The notes under the pieces are model-generated. The model saw only the letters and a program-made list of their open reading frames with translations, searched no databases and had not been told where the DNA came from. From Mesorhizobium loti (GTDB taxonomy: Bacteria; Pseudomonadota; Alphaproteobacteria; Rhizobiales; Rhizobiaceae): 64,000 nucleotides of DNA. Numbering within the stretch: position 1 is the stretch's first letter; the number at the start of each line of letters is the position of its first letter. The translations under genes were made by a program, and so were the position numbers. Positions 32,990-41,744 of the stretch are shown here, in pieces. The stretch spans positions 62,001 to 126,000 of the forward strand of contig NZ_QGGH01000008.1 of the NCBI RefSeq assembly GCF_003148495.1. The letters run 5' to 3'.

Positions 32990-34516
32990 TCATTCGGCAG
33001 CCGCGACATGGCGCCGGCTTATGCCGCGCATGAATTCATCGAGCGCCGCCACCTGCTCGCGGCTGAGATGCAGACCGCGCTTGGTCCGGCGCCACAATAG
33101 ATCTTCTGATGTGACCGCCCATTCGTTTTGAACGAGATAGCGCACCTCGGCCTCGTAAAGATCAGCGCCGAAGTTACGGCCGAGATCAGAATTCGATTTG
33201 GCTAGCCCCAACAGCATCCTTGCGCGGGTGCCGTAGAGCCTGGTCAGCCGGCGGGCCAAGCGCGCGTCGAGGAACGGGTAGGCGGTTTTCAGTTTCGCCA
33301 CCTCGGCATCGAAACCGGTGGCCGGGAAATCGCCGCCCGGCAGTGGCGCGTTTGCCGTCCATGGCTTGCCGCGCTTGCCGAGAAAACCCTCGATCTTTTC
33401 CAGCATCGATTCCGACAGCCGGCGATAGGTGGTGATCTTGCCGCCGAAGGCGTTGACGATCGGGGCCGCGCCCTCGCCGCCATCGGCTTTCAGCACATAA
33501 TCGCGCGTCGCTTCCTGCGCCTTGGAGGCGCCGTCATCATAGAGCGGGCGGACGGCCGAATAGGTCCAGACGATGTCCGAGCGCTTGACCGGTTGCGCGA
33601 AATATTCGCTTGCCGCGGCGCAGAGGTAGTCGATCTCGGTGTCGCTGATCTTCACGTCATGCGGATCGCCGGGGTAGTCCTGGTCGGTGGTGCCGATCAA
33701 GGTGAACTCTTCCTCGTAGGGAATGGCGAAGATGATGCGGCCATCCTTGTTCTGGAAGAAATAGGCGCGCGGATCGTCGAATTTCTTGCCGATGACGATG
33801 TGGCTGCCCTGCACGAGGCGGACATTGTGCACGTCGTTGAGGCCGACGACGCCGGAAAGCACATGATCGACCCAGGGTCCGGCGGCATTGACCAGCAGGC
33901 GCGCCTTGATCTCCTCCGTCTCGCCGGTCTGCAGGTCCTCGATCTGGACCGTCCACAGACCGTTTTCGCGGCGCGCGCCGACCACTTTCGTACGGGTGCG
34001 GACCGTTGCGCCGCGGTCGGCGGCATCACGCGCGTTCAACGCCACCAGTCGCGCATCATTGACCCAGCCATCCGAATACTCGAAGGCCTTCTTGAACAGC
34101 GGTTTCAAAGGCTTGCCGGCCGGATCCCTGGCCATGTCCAGCGTCCTGGTCGCCGGCAGCAATTTGCGCCCGCCAATGTGGTCGTAGAGGAAGAGACCGA
34201 GCCTGATCAGCCAGGCCGGACGCAGGCCCTTGGCATAGGGCAGCACGAAGCGCATCGGCCAAATGATATGCGGCGCGTTCTTCCACAGAACCTCGCGCTC
34301 CATCAGCGCCTCGCGCACCAGGCGGAATTCGTAGAATTCGAGGTAGCGCAGGCCGCCATGGATCAGTTTGGTGGAACCTGAGGAAGTTCCACTCGCCAGA
34401 TCGTTCATCTCTGCGAGAAAGACGGAAAAGCCACGCCCGACGGCATCGCGGGCGATACCGCAGCCATTGATGCCGCCACCTATGACGAAAATGTCACGGA
34501 TCGGAGATGCGTCCAC
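32990..34516 (-). CDS. glpD: Aerobic glycerol-3-phosphate dehydrogenase
   Basis: 508-residue FAD-dependent enzyme oxidising sn-glycerol-3-phosphate to dihydroxyacetone phosphate and passing electrons to quinones at the inner membrane. The N-terminal FAD motif VIGGGINGCGIARDA, TKLIHGGLRYLE and the later NAAGPWVD, RIIFAIPYE and NAFGGKITTYRRLSE are all intact. First structural gene of the glycerol operon, transcribed from a strong promoter at 34575-34603 overlaid with probable GlpR half-sites. GGAGGAA lies upstream of the ATG. Confidence 0.97.
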   Translation of the reverse strand: MDASPIRDIFVIGGGINGCGIARDAVGRGFSVFLAEMNDLASGTSSGSTKLIHGGLRYLEFYEFRLVREALMEREVLWKNAPHIIWPMRFVLPYAKGLRPAWLIRLGLFLYDHIGGRKLLPATRTLDMARDPAGKPLKPLFKKAFEYSDGWVNDARLVALNARDAADRGATVRTRTKVVGARRENGLWTVQIEDLQTGETEEIKARLLVNAAGPWVDHVLSGVVGLNDVHNVRLVQGSHIVIGKKFDDPRAYFFQNKDGRIIFAIPYEEEFTLIGTTDQDYPGDPHDVKISDTEIDYLCAAASEYFAQPVKRSDIVWTYSAVRPLYDDGASKAQEATRDYVLKADGGEGAAPIVNAFGGKITTYRRLSESMLEKIEGFLGKRGKPWTANAPLPGGDFPATGFDAEVAKLKTAYPFLDARLARRLTRLYGTRARMLLGLAKSNSDLGRNFGADLYEAEVRYLVQNEWAVTSEDLLWRRTKRGLHLSREQVAALDEFMRGISRRHVAAAE

Positions 34517-34574
34517 AAATTCCTCCAGCGATTTCGCATTGCACCATTTTTGGGCTTTTACGAAACCGTGTCGG

Positions 34575-34609
34575 AATTATTTCGAAATGATAACGAATGT
34601 CAAACGAAA
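34575..34609 (-). promoter_or_regulatory. glp operon promoter with three phased GlpR-type half-sites
   Basis: On the minus strand TTGACA (34598-34603) and ATAATT (34575-34580) are separated by 17 bp. Three half-sites TTTCGTT (34603-34609), ATTCGTT (34592-34598) and TTTCGAA (34581-34587) begin at 34609, 34598 and 34587, exactly 11 bp apart, on one face of the helix from upstream of -35 to just before -10. This fits repression of glpD onward by GlpR, encoded just upstream. Confidence 0.7.
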
Positions 34610-34628
34610 TATCACGAGCGCGTGATAT
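34609..34628 (-). terminator. Inverted repeat after glpR, possible weak terminator
   Basis: ATATCACG (34609-34616) and CGTGATAT (34621-34628) form a perfect 8-bp stem with a 4-base loop, 14 bp past the glpR stop. On the minus strand a TTTCGTTT tract follows. It also abuts the first GlpR half-site, so it could be an operator extension. Confidence 0.45.
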
Positions 34629-34642
34629 CAGGTCGAAACCGC

Positions 34643-35410
34643 CTAGGTGAGCGACGTCTCGATCAGCTGAACCTCGGCCTCCTGGCAGATCTTGCGCACC
34701 GACGGGATGTCGCAACGGTCGGTGATGAAGGTGTTGACCTGCGACAGATGGCCGATGCGCACCGGTGCGGTTCGCTCGAATTTGGTCTGGTCGGAAACCA
34801 GGATGACATGCCTTGCATTGGCGATGATCGCCTGCGCCACCTTGACCTCGCGAAAATCGAAGTCGAGCAAGGCGCCGTCATGGTCGATGGCGGATGCGCC
34901 GATCACCGCATAGTCGACCTTGAACTGCCTGATGAAATCAACCGCCGCTTCGCCGACCACACCGCCATCGGAACCGCGCACAACACCACCAGCAATCACC
35001 ACCTCGATCGACGGATATATCCGCATCCTATTGGCAACATTGATGTTATTGGTGATGACCATGAGACCGTTGTGATCGAGAAGCGCCTTGCTGACCGACT
35101 CGGTCGTGGTCCCTATGTTGATGAACAGCGAGGCATTGTCGGGGATCAGCCTGGCTGCCGCACGGCCGATCGCCTCCTTCTCGTCGGCAGCGATCTTGCG
35201 CCTCGCCTCATACTCCATGTTCTCGATGCCGGACGGGAACAACGCGCCGCCATGGATGCGCGAAAGCAGCCGCTGGTCGCACAGATCGTTGAGATCCTTG
35301 CGTATGGTCTGCGGCGTCACATTGAAGTGGGTGGCCAGGTCATCGACCAGCACGCGACCATGATCCTTGGCCATCTGGATGATTTCGGCATGGCGTGGCG
35401 ACAGATACAT
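34643..35410 (-). CDS. glpR: DeoR/GlpR-family transcriptional repressor of glycerol genes
   Basis: 255 residues. N-terminal winged helix-turn-helix (about 1-55) with LSPRHAEIIQMAKDHGRV, the recognition segment VTPQTIRKDLNDL and the following LLSRIHGGA; C-terminal sugar-phosphate isomerase-like sensor domain (about 75-235) with FINIGTTTE and ITNNINVA, which in GlpR proteins binds glycerol-3-phosphate. The ATG at 35410 has GGGAGG 6 bp upstream; a TTG two codons earlier is rejected. It sits upstream of glpD in the same orientation, with its own probable operator. It presumably represses the glp operon and itself. Confidence 0.93.
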   Translation of the reverse strand: MYLSPRHAEIIQMAKDHGRVLVDDLATHFNVTPQTIRKDLNDLCDQRLLSRIHGGALFPSGIENMEYEARRKIAADEKEAIGRAAARLIPDNASLFINIGTTTESVSKALLDHNGLMVITNNINVANRMRIYPSIEVVIAGGVVRGSDGGVVGEAAVDFIRQFKVDYAVIGASAIDHDGALLDFDFREVKVAQAIIANARHVILVSDQTKFERTAPVRIGHLSQVNTFITDRCDIPSVRKICQEAEVQLIETSLT

Positions 35411-35420
35411 AAGCAACCTC

Positions 35421-35457
35421 CCGTTTTCGTTTTTCTTGTCTATAGTCGAAAACGAAA
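35421..35457 (-). promoter_or_regulatory. Probable GlpR operator upstream of glpR
   Basis: Minus strand TTTCGTTTTCG (35447-35457) and an inverted AACGAAAAC near 35421-35429 lie just upstream of the glpR ribosome site, separated by a CTATAG stretch. The half-site word TTTCGTT is the same as in the glpD promoter, suggesting autoregulation. Confidence 0.5.
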
Positions 35458-35537
35458 CCGATGAAAAGGCATAAGCCGGCTAATGAAATACATAGGATTG
35501 CCAAGGCAAACGCCAACGCAAACCAGATTGTGCCTGA

Positions 35538-36950
35538 TCAAGCTATTCCGCGCGCGATTTCCGTGATGACGGTGAAGGCCATATCGACATCGGCGGCGGT
35601 CGCCTCGAACTGACCGACCTGGAAACGGATTGCTATCAGCCCATCGACCTTCGTTTGCGTCAGGTAGATGCGGCCATCGTCGTTGATCGTATTGACCAGT
35701 TGCAGATTGTGCGCGTCCGCATCGGCGCCGGCTGCAGTCTTGTGCCGGAACGAGAACAACGACAGCATCGGCTCGCTGACGATCTCGAAATCCGGTTCCC
35801 TTGCCAGCCGCGCGGCAAGCCCTTCGCTCCACGCGACATGATTGCGGATCATCGTGCGCAGGCTTTCCAGCCCATGGGCGCGCAGCAGGAACCACAATTT
35901 CAGCGCGCGGAACCGCCTGCCGAGCGGCACTGACCATTCGGAATAGTTGATGATGCCATCACGCCCATGCGTCTTCAGGAATTCCGGCTTGATAGCCAAC
36001 GTCCGTACATGACTTTCGGGGTCACGCAGGAACTGGATCGAGCAATCGAACTGGGCACCCAGCCATTTGTGCGGATTGAAAACGATCGAATCGGCACCTT
36101 CAACGCCTGCCCAGAAATGCCGATACTCCGGACAGATCATCGCCGATCCGGCCCAGGCGGCATCGACGTGAAGATAGAGCCCATGCCGCCGCGCCACCGC
36201 GGCAACCGCAGCAATGTCGTCGGTGCCGCCGATGCTGGTGCCGCCGACGCAAGCGATGATGCCGGCCGGCAGCATGCCGGCTTCCCGGTCGGCGGTGATT
36301 GCCGCCTCGAGCGCTGCCGTGTCCATGGCGCGAAAGCGGCCGCCTACCGGAATGCGCACGAGATTGTCCTCGCCGATGCCTGACACCCAGATCGCCCGGT
36401 CGATCGAGGTGTGGACCTGGTCGGACGAATAAATGCGCAGCCGTGTCTGCCCTGCCAGGCCCTGTTTGTTGCCTTGCCACTCGAGTGCCCGCTCGCGCAT
36501 GGTCAGCACCGCGGCCAGCGTCGCCGACGAGGCCGAATCCTGGATCACCCCAGAAAAACCTTCCGGCAGGCCGAGCGCCTGGCGCATCCAGTCGACGGTG
36601 CGCGTTTCCAGCTCGGTCGCCGCCGGCGACGTCTGCCAAAGCATGCACTGTGCGGCCATCGCCGAAACCAGATACTCCGCCACCACCGAGACCGGCGCCG
36701 CATTGGCCGGGAAATAGGCGAAAAAGCGGGGATGCTGCCAGTGCGTCATCCCCGGCAGAATCTTCTCTTCGAAGTCGGCGAAGATCCGGTCCATCGGTTC
36801 GCCGTCTTCGGGCGGCGAAGCCTCGATGCTTTTGAAGATGTCGCCGGGCTCGACCAGTGGCCGTACCGGCCGTTCGCGCAGTGTGTCGCGGTAGTCGGCG
36901 CCCCAATCGGCGGCGCGCCGCGACCATTGCCGGAACTCATCGTTGTTCAT
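35538..36950 (-). CDS. PLP-dependent group II decarboxylase (aromatic-L-amino-acid decarboxylase-like)
   Basis: 470 residues, cytoplasmic. The PLP-binding lysine is Lys295 in FNPHKWLGAQ, with the preceding Asp/Ala motif HVDAAWAGSA (261-270) that stacks and contacts the cofactor, and the HPRFFAYFPA segment near the N-terminus typical of this group. It would decarboxylate an aromatic or related amino acid to the amine; the substrate is not determined. The ATG at 36950 has GGAGG 5 bp upstream and is preferred to one at 36986. 101 bp after the Anbu gene with its own promoter-like boxes, so it may be independent of that operon. Confidence 0.9.
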   Translation of the reverse strand: MNNDEFRQWSRRAADWGADYRDTLRERPVRPLVEPGDIFKSIEASPPEDGEPMDRIFADFEEKILPGMTHWQHPRFFAYFPANAAPVSVVAEYLVSAMAAQCMLWQTSPAATELETRTVDWMRQALGLPEGFSGVIQDSASSATLAAVLTMRERALEWQGNKQGLAGQTRLRIYSSDQVHTSIDRAIWVSGIGEDNLVRIPVGGRFRAMDTAALEAAITADREAGMLPAGIIACVGGTSIGGTDDIAAVAAVARRHGLYLHVDAAWAGSAMICPEYRHFWAGVEGADSIVFNPHKWLGAQFDCSIQFLRDPESHVRTLAIKPEFLKTHGRDGIINYSEWSVPLGRRFRALKLWFLLRAHGLESLRTMIRNHVAWSEGLAARLAREPDFEIVSEPMLSLFSFRHKTAAGADADAHNLQLVNTINDDGRIYLTQTKVDGLIAIRFQVGQFEATAADVDMAFTVITEIARGIA

Positions 36951-37000
36951 CCTGTCCTCCCGACATGATCCCTCGCGGCCATCCATAACGGCTGGCCTCT

Positions 37001-37029
37001 TTATTAATTAACGCGTGAAATATATGCAA
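37001..37029 (-). promoter_or_regulatory. Possible promoter of the PLP decarboxylase gene
   Basis: TTGCAT (37024-37029) and TAATAA (37001-37006) on the minus strand are 17 bp apart in an AT-rich gap between the Anbu gene and the decarboxylase gene. The -10 match is modest. Confidence 0.35.
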
Positions 37030-37051
37030 CGGCCAGCGAATGACGGGCGCC

Positions 37052-37783
37052 CTAGCCAGGGAAATCCGGCAGGCTGGCAAAGGCCGTCTTCAGCGCATTC
37101 GACCAGCCGTCCGAGATCGTGCGGTAATACTGGTCGTCCTGGCCGATCCGCTTCTTCAACCCGACCTTGAAGGCGTCCTTCTCCAGAAAGAGCAGGTCGA
37201 GCGGCAAGCCGACGGACAGGTTCGATTTCAACGTCGAATCGAACGACACCAAAAGCAGCTTCACCGTCTCGGCGAGGCTCATCGTCTTTTCATAGGCACG
37301 GATGATGATCGGCTTGCCGTATTTGGTCTCGCCGATCTGGAAAAACGGCGTGTCATCGGTCGATTCGATGAAATTGCCTTCGGGATAGATCATGAACAGG
37401 CGCGGCTCGCTGCCTTTGATCTGGCCGCCGAGGATGAAGGAAGCATTGAAGTAGGAATCCGCCTTCTCGCCCGCAGGCGACGAACTGGCGATGACCTCCT
37501 TGACCGTATCGCCGACCAGCCGCACCGTCTGATACATCGACGGCGTTTCCAGAAGCGTGGCGTGACGGTCGGCAATTGCCTTGGTGCGTTCGTCGAGCAG
37601 GCTGACCACGGCCTGCGTCGTCGCCAGATTGCCCGCCGACATCAAAACGATGACGCGCTCGCCCGGCAGTTCCCAGATATGCATCTTGCGGAAGGTGGAA
37701 ATCGAATCCATGCCGGCATTGGTGCGCGTGTCCGACATGAACACGAGCCCGCGATCGATCTTCAGGCCAACGCAATAAGTCAT
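37052..37783 (-). CDS. Proteasome-type protease Anbu
   Basis: 243-residue N-terminal nucleophile hydrolase of the Anbu class (ancestral beta subunit), related to HslV and the proteasome beta subunit. After removal of Met1 the nucleophile would be Thr2 (MTYCVGLKIDRGLVFMSDTRTNAG), with the following Asp/Ser strand conserved. It terminates in the variable C-terminal helix region. Anbu proteins form open, helical rings and, unlike HslV, no ATPase partner is next to it. It is the last gene of the Anbu-transglutaminase-alpha-E-ATP-grasp cluster, a conserved set in many proteobacteria. Confidence 0.92.
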   Translation of the reverse strand: MTYCVGLKIDRGLVFMSDTRTNAGMDSISTFRKMHIWELPGERVIVLMSAGNLATTQAVVSLLDERTKAIADRHATLLETPSMYQTVRLVGDTVKEVIASSSPAGEKADSYFNASFILGGQIKGSEPRLFMIYPEGNFIESTDDTPFFQIGETKYGKPIIIRAYEKTMSLAETVKLLLVSFDSTLKSNLSVGLPLDLLFLEKDAFKVGLKKRIGQDDQYYRTISDGWSNALKTAFASLPDFPG

Positions 37784-37815
37784 GGAATCTCTTCTGGCAG
37801 CAATCTTGCGAAAGA

Positions 37816-38610
37816 TTACTGCTCCACCGTGACGGTGACCGCAAGCTGTTCTTCCGCCTGTCCCAGCCGAATTCCCGACACCGGCGTGGCGTCGCGGTAG
37901 TCGCGGCCCGTTGCCACCTTTACATAGCGCTCGTCAGGCGAAATGCCATTGGCGGCATCGAAGGCAACCCAGCCGAGACCCGACACATGCGCTTCGGCCC
38001 AGGCGTGACTTGCGGCCTGCTCAACCGTTGCATCCAGCATCAGATAGCCACTGACATAGCGAGCCGGAAAGCCCATGGCGCGCGCCGCGGCGGCAAAGAT
38101 ATGGGTGTGATCCTGGCAGACACCGGTCTTGAGCGCCAAGGCTTCCTCCGCCGGCGTCGCCGCATTGGTGGTGCCGGGCGTGTAGGCAACGCGCTCGCCG
38201 ATGACAGCCATCAGCCGGTGAAGCCTCTCGATGTCGGTGCCCTTGCCGACCGATGCCGCGAGTTCGCGAACACCGCTGCCGATCGTCGTCAATGGCGTTT
38301 CATGGCTGTACAGCCAGAGCGGCGTAAAGCCCTGGTGTGGTCCCGAGACACCTGCGGTGTCGCGCGTCACCACTTCGCCTGATGCTTCCACGGTGATGAA
38401 GTCGCGCTCGCCCTCGACGCTCAACAGCCTTGTGTCGTTGCCGAAATGGTCGACAAAGCGAACCTCTTCGCGCGCGCCTTCGATGGCCAGCGCCCAGGAC
38501 AGAACGGTCTGCGTCGATCCGCTGACCGGAAGCAGCCGCAGCCGCTGCAACAGATAGTGCACCGGTGCATCGTAGCGGTATTCGGTCCGATGGGTGATCT
38601 TCAGCCGCAT
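37816..38610 (-). CDS. Transglutaminase-like cysteine protease domain protein
   Basis: 264 residues. N-terminal beta-rich domain (about 1-90, transglutaminase N-type) and a transglutaminase-like catalytic core with triad Cys165 (TGVCQDHTH), His202 (SHAWAEAHV) and Asp218 (VAFDAANG). It would make or cleave isopeptide or peptide bonds. The start ATG at 38610 gives the family start MRLKITHRTEYRYD; the longer frame to 38772 crosses the palindromic repeat and is rejected. 32 bp upstream of Anbu. Cytoplasmic, no signal peptide. Confidence 0.9.
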   Translation of the reverse strand: MRLKITHRTEYRYDAPVHYLLQRLRLLPVSGSTQTVLSWALAIEGAREEVRFVDHFGNDTRLLSVEGERDFITVEASGEVVTRDTAGVSGPHQGFTPLWLYSHETPLTTIGSGVRELAASVGKGTDIERLHRLMAVIGERVAYTPGTTNAATPAEEALALKTGVCQDHTHIFAAAARAMGFPARYVSGYLMLDATVEQAASHAWAEAHVSGLGWVAFDAANGISPDERYVKVATGRDYRDATPVSGIRLGQAEEQLAVTVTVEQ

Positions 38611-38627
38611 GCTTTTTTTCCGTTTGT

Positions 38628-38697
38628 GAGCATGATCTTGTCCGAAAACCGGTTCCCACTTTTCGCTATCGCGGTCCTCCGGTTCGGGACCATGCTC
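38628..38697. repeat. Rhizobial intergenic palindromic repeat (degenerate copy)
   Basis: GAGCATG at 38628-38634 and CATGCTC at 38691-38697 bound a segment with CCGAAAACCGGTTCCCACTT inside, the wording of the short palindromic elements frequent in Mesorhizobium and relatives. It fills the gap between the transglutaminase and alpha-E genes and supplies the last bases of the alpha-E stop codon. Confidence 0.65.
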
Positions 38698-39637
38698 AGT
38701 TGAACCGGTAATCTTGTGCGATTTCGTCGCCCAGTTTGGTGTTATCGCGAATGAAATTGGCCAGGAATTCATGCAGGCCGGTATCGAAAATATCCTTGAT
38801 CGATCCCGCTCTCAGCATTGCCTGCGTTTTCTCGGCCGTTGCGTGGCAGGCATGGCGCTCGCCGTAGTCGTCGCCGAGGAATTTCAGATGCTCCGACAGG
38901 AAGCGATAGCAGAACATCAGCGACCGCGGCATGCGGACATTGAGGATCAGGTAGTCGGCAATGTTCGTCGGTTTGTAATCGGCGTCATAGACCCAGCGAT
39001 AAGAGCGATGTGCCGACACAGAACGCAGGATCGATTCCCACTGGTAGTTGTCGAGCGTCGAGCCGACCCAGGAGATCGACGGCAGGAGCACGTAGTATTT
39101 CACATCGAGGATGCGCGCCGTGTTGTCCGCGCGCTCGACATAGGTGCCGAGCTGCGAGAAGTCGAAGATCTCGTTGCGCAGCATGGTGCCGTAGAACGAG
39201 CCGCGGATCAGCGCCGTCTCGCGCTTGATCGCATCGAGCACGCTGGGCAGGTCGCGCTCGTCGATCGGCCTGGCCAGCATCCGCTTCAGCGACATCCAGG
39301 CTTCGTTGATGCTTTCCCAGGTCTCGCGCGTCAGCGCGGTGCGCACCATGCGGGCATTGTTGCGGGCCGTTTCGATCGACGCCATCGTGCTCGACGGGTT
39401 CGACGTGTCGCGCAACAGGAAGTCGGCGACATTGGCGGCGGTATAATCAGAATATTTCTGGCTGAAAGTGACGTCAGAACCAGCGCTGAGCAGCACCGAA
39501 TTCCACTCTTCCGAGGCGCTCTGGGTACGAGTCAGCGCCATGCGCAGGCCGGCGTCGACCAAGCGCGCCATGTTTTCCGCCCGCTCGATATAGCGGTTCA
39601 TCCAATAGAGCCCGTTGGCGGTGCGGCCTAAAAGCAT
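38696..39637 (-). CDS. Alpha-E domain-containing protein
   Basis: 313-residue all-helical protein with the family start MLLGRTANGLYWMNRYIERAEN and a repeated E/R-rich helical pattern. Alpha-E proteins always co-occur with circularly permuted ATP-grasp enzymes and are thought to act as helical partners or substrates in peptide-ligation systems. GAAGG lies 7 bp before the ATG. 21 bp after the ATP-grasp gene, 85 bp before the transglutaminase gene (palindromic repeat in the gap). Confidence 0.93.
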   Translation of the reverse strand: MLLGRTANGLYWMNRYIERAENMARLVDAGLRMALTRTQSASEEWNSVLLSAGSDVTFSQKYSDYTAANVADFLLRDTSNPSSTMASIETARNNARMVRTALTRETWESINEAWMSLKRMLARPIDERDLPSVLDAIKRETALIRGSFYGTMLRNEIFDFSQLGTYVERADNTARILDVKYYVLLPSISWVGSTLDNYQWESILRSVSAHRSYRWVYDADYKPTNIADYLILNVRMPRSLMFCYRFLSEHLKFLGDDYGERHACHATAEKTQAMLRAGSIKDIFDTGLHEFLANFIRDNTKLGDEIAQDYRFN

Positions 39638-39658
39638 GCAAGAACCTTCAAATGGAAA

Positions 39659-41077
39659 TCAGTCATCCAGCACCCACGTATCCTTGGTGCCGCCGCCCTG
39701 CGAGGAATTGACCACCAGTGAGCCTTCCTTGAGCGCCACGCGGGTCAGCCCGCCGGGCACAATCTGGATGCGATCGGAGACCAGCACATAAGGCCTGAGA
39801 TCCACGTGGCGCGGCGCCAGCCCCTTTTCCGTCAGGATCGGGCAAGTCGACAGGGCCAGGGTCGGTTGGGCAATGTAATTCGAGGGTTTTGCCGCCAGTT
39901 TCTTGGCAAACGTCTCGCATTCCTTCTTGGTCGCCGCCGGCCCGACCAGCATGCCGTAGCCGCCGGAACCGTGCACTTCCTTGATCACCAGTTCGTCGAT
40001 GTGTTCGAGAACGTATTTCAGGCTGTCCGGCTCCGAGCAGCGCCAGGTCGGAATGTTGCCGAGGATTGCCTTGCGGCCGGTGTAGAATTCGATGATCTCG
40101 GGCATGTAGGAATAGATCGCCTTGTCGTCGGCGATGCCGGTGCCAGGCGCATTGGCGATGGTGATGTTGCCGGCGCGGTAGACATCCATGATGCCGGGCA
40201 CGCCAAGTGCCGAATCCGGCCGGAACGTCAGCGGGTCCAGATACGAATCGTCCACGCGCCGATAGAGCACGTCGATCTGCTTGTAGCCTTCGGTCGTGCG
40301 CATGGCGACATGGCCATCGACAACGCGCAGATCCTGGCCTTCGACCAGTTGCACGCCCATCTGGTCGGCGAGGAAGGCGTGTTCGAAATAGGCGGAGTTG
40401 AAACTACCGGGCGTCAGCACCGCGATGGTCGGCGCGCCCTTGGTGCTTTGCGGCCGCACCGCCGCCAGCGACTGGCGCAGAAGCTGCGGATAGTTTTCCA
40501 CCGGCCGCACCTTGATCTTCTGGAACAGCTCGGGAAACAGCTGCATCATCGTCTCGCGGTTCTCCAGCATGTAGGAGACACCCGACGGCGTGCGCGCATT
40601 GTCTTCCAGCACATAGAATTCGTCCTCTGAGATGCGGACGATGTCGACGCCGATGATGTGCGTATAGACGCCAGCCGGCGGCCTGACGCCTATCATTTCC
40701 GGCAGGAATGCCTCGTTCCTGGCGATCAACTCCCTGGGAACGCGCCCTGCCCGCAGGATTTCCTGACGATGGTAGATATCGTCGAGGAAGGCGTTCAGCG
40801 CCTGCACGCGTTGCTCGATGCCTTGCGTGAGGCGGCGCCATTCATTGCCTGAAATGATGCGGGGAACGATGTCGAACGGGATCAGCCGCTCGGAGGCTTC
40901 CTGCTCGCCATAAACGGCGAAGGTGATGCCGGTCTTGCGGAAGACGCGTTCGGCGTCCTGCATTTTCTCGGTCAACCTGGCCGGATCCTGCTCCTTCAGC
41001 CAGCGATCATAAGCCGAATATGGTCTTCTCAATCCGGAGACTTCCGGAAGCATTTCATCGAACGCTGCCAATCGCAT
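39659..41077 (-). CDS. Circularly permuted type 2 ATP-grasp protein
   Basis: About 472 residues with the permuted ATP-grasp order: the DNARTPSGVSYMLENRE and VKEVHGSGGYGMLVGPA-like segments (reading VIKEVHGSGGYGMLVGP) carry the ATP/Mg contacts and nucleotide-binding loop, with RPYVLVSDRIQIVPGGLTRV and NSSQGGGTKDTWVL near the end. Predicted to form an amide bond at the expense of ATP, on a peptide or protein acceptor that is unknown. The start is ambiguous: ATG at 41077, ATG at 41095 or a TTG at 41071 whose AGGGGAG is ideally spaced. First gene of the four-gene cluster. Confidence 0.93.
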   Translation of the reverse strand: MRLAAFDEMLPEVSGLRRPYSAYDRWLKEQDPARLTEKMQDAERVFRKTGITFAVYGEQEASERLIPFDIVPRIISGNEWRRLTQGIEQRVQALNAFLDDIYHRQEILRAGRVPRELIARNEAFLPEMIGVRPPAGVYTHIIGVDIVRISEDEFYVLEDNARTPSGVSYMLENRETMMQLFPELFQKIKVRPVENYPQLLRQSLAAVRPQSTKGAPTIAVLTPGSFNSAYFEHAFLADQMGVQLVEGQDLRVVDGHVAMRTTEGYKQIDVLYRRVDDSYLDPLTFRPDSALGVPGIMDVYRAGNITIANAPGTGIADDKAIYSYMPEIIEFYTGRKAILGNIPTWRCSEPDSLKYVLEHIDELVIKEVHGSGGYGMLVGPAATKKECETFAKKLAAKPSNYIAQPTLALSTCPILTEKGLAPRHVDLRPYVLVSDRIQIVPGGLTRVALKEGSLVVNSSQGGGTKDTWVLDD

Positions 41078-41242
41078 ACTCCCCTGTGACGCCATTTCAC
41101 TGGCGTCGCCGGAGAAAATCAAGCGCAATCGGTGATTTGGGAGATACGGGCGATCAGTATGTTGCACCTGCCTAAAATTAAGGCAGTCAAAATATGACGG
41201 TAATCAGGCTTTGCCTGGTGTCCGGGCAAGTGCGCTCGATGG

Positions 41243-41479
41243 CTAAAAGGCGCGGAACGTGACGACGGTGAAGGTGTCCTTGATGCCGGGGAGAATCTGC
41301 ACCTTCTCGTTGACGAAATGGCCGACGTCTTCCTCGTCGTCGACATAGAATTTGGCGAGCAGATCGTAATTGCCGGCGGTGGAGTAGATTTCCGAAGCGA
41401 TCTCGGCATCGGCAAGCGCGCTGGCAACCTCATAGGATTTGCCCAACTCGCATTTGATCTGCACGAAAAACGCCTTCAT
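41243..41479 (-). CDS. Stand-alone Lrp/AsnC ligand-binding (RAM) domain protein
   Basis: 78 residues forming only the C-terminal regulatory domain of Lrp-family regulators (MKAFFVQIKCELGKS, then AGNYDLLAKFYVDDEEDVGHFV and VVTFRAF); there is no helix-turn-helix. Such SMORF-like domains bind amino acids and can oligomerise or pair with full-length Lrp proteins. It lies 165 bp upstream of the ATP-grasp gene in the same orientation; linkage to that operon is possible but not certain. Confidence 0.85.
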   Translation of the reverse strand: MKAFFVQIKCELGKSYEVASALADAEIASEIYSTAGNYDLLAKFYVDDEEDVGHFVNEKVQILPGIKDTFTVVTFRAF

Positions 41480-41744
41480 GGCTTCGTCCCGCTAAACGTC
41501 CAAGTCCAGCGGCCCTTCTGGCAGACTGGAGGCGGGCTTTCAAGCGCTGGAATGAATGCTCAGCCGGCCTGGACCTGGGCTACGAGCTCCCGCAGCTCCG
41601 CCACAGGCTGCAACCTGCCGCCGATCGCCAGCGATTATTCGCAATCGCTGAAACCGCGATGCGCTGCCAAGCGTATGTTATGATGCGTCTTCGGACAGCA
41701 CTATTTTTGAGGGAAGATATTCCACGGGACAACGGAGACAGGCC

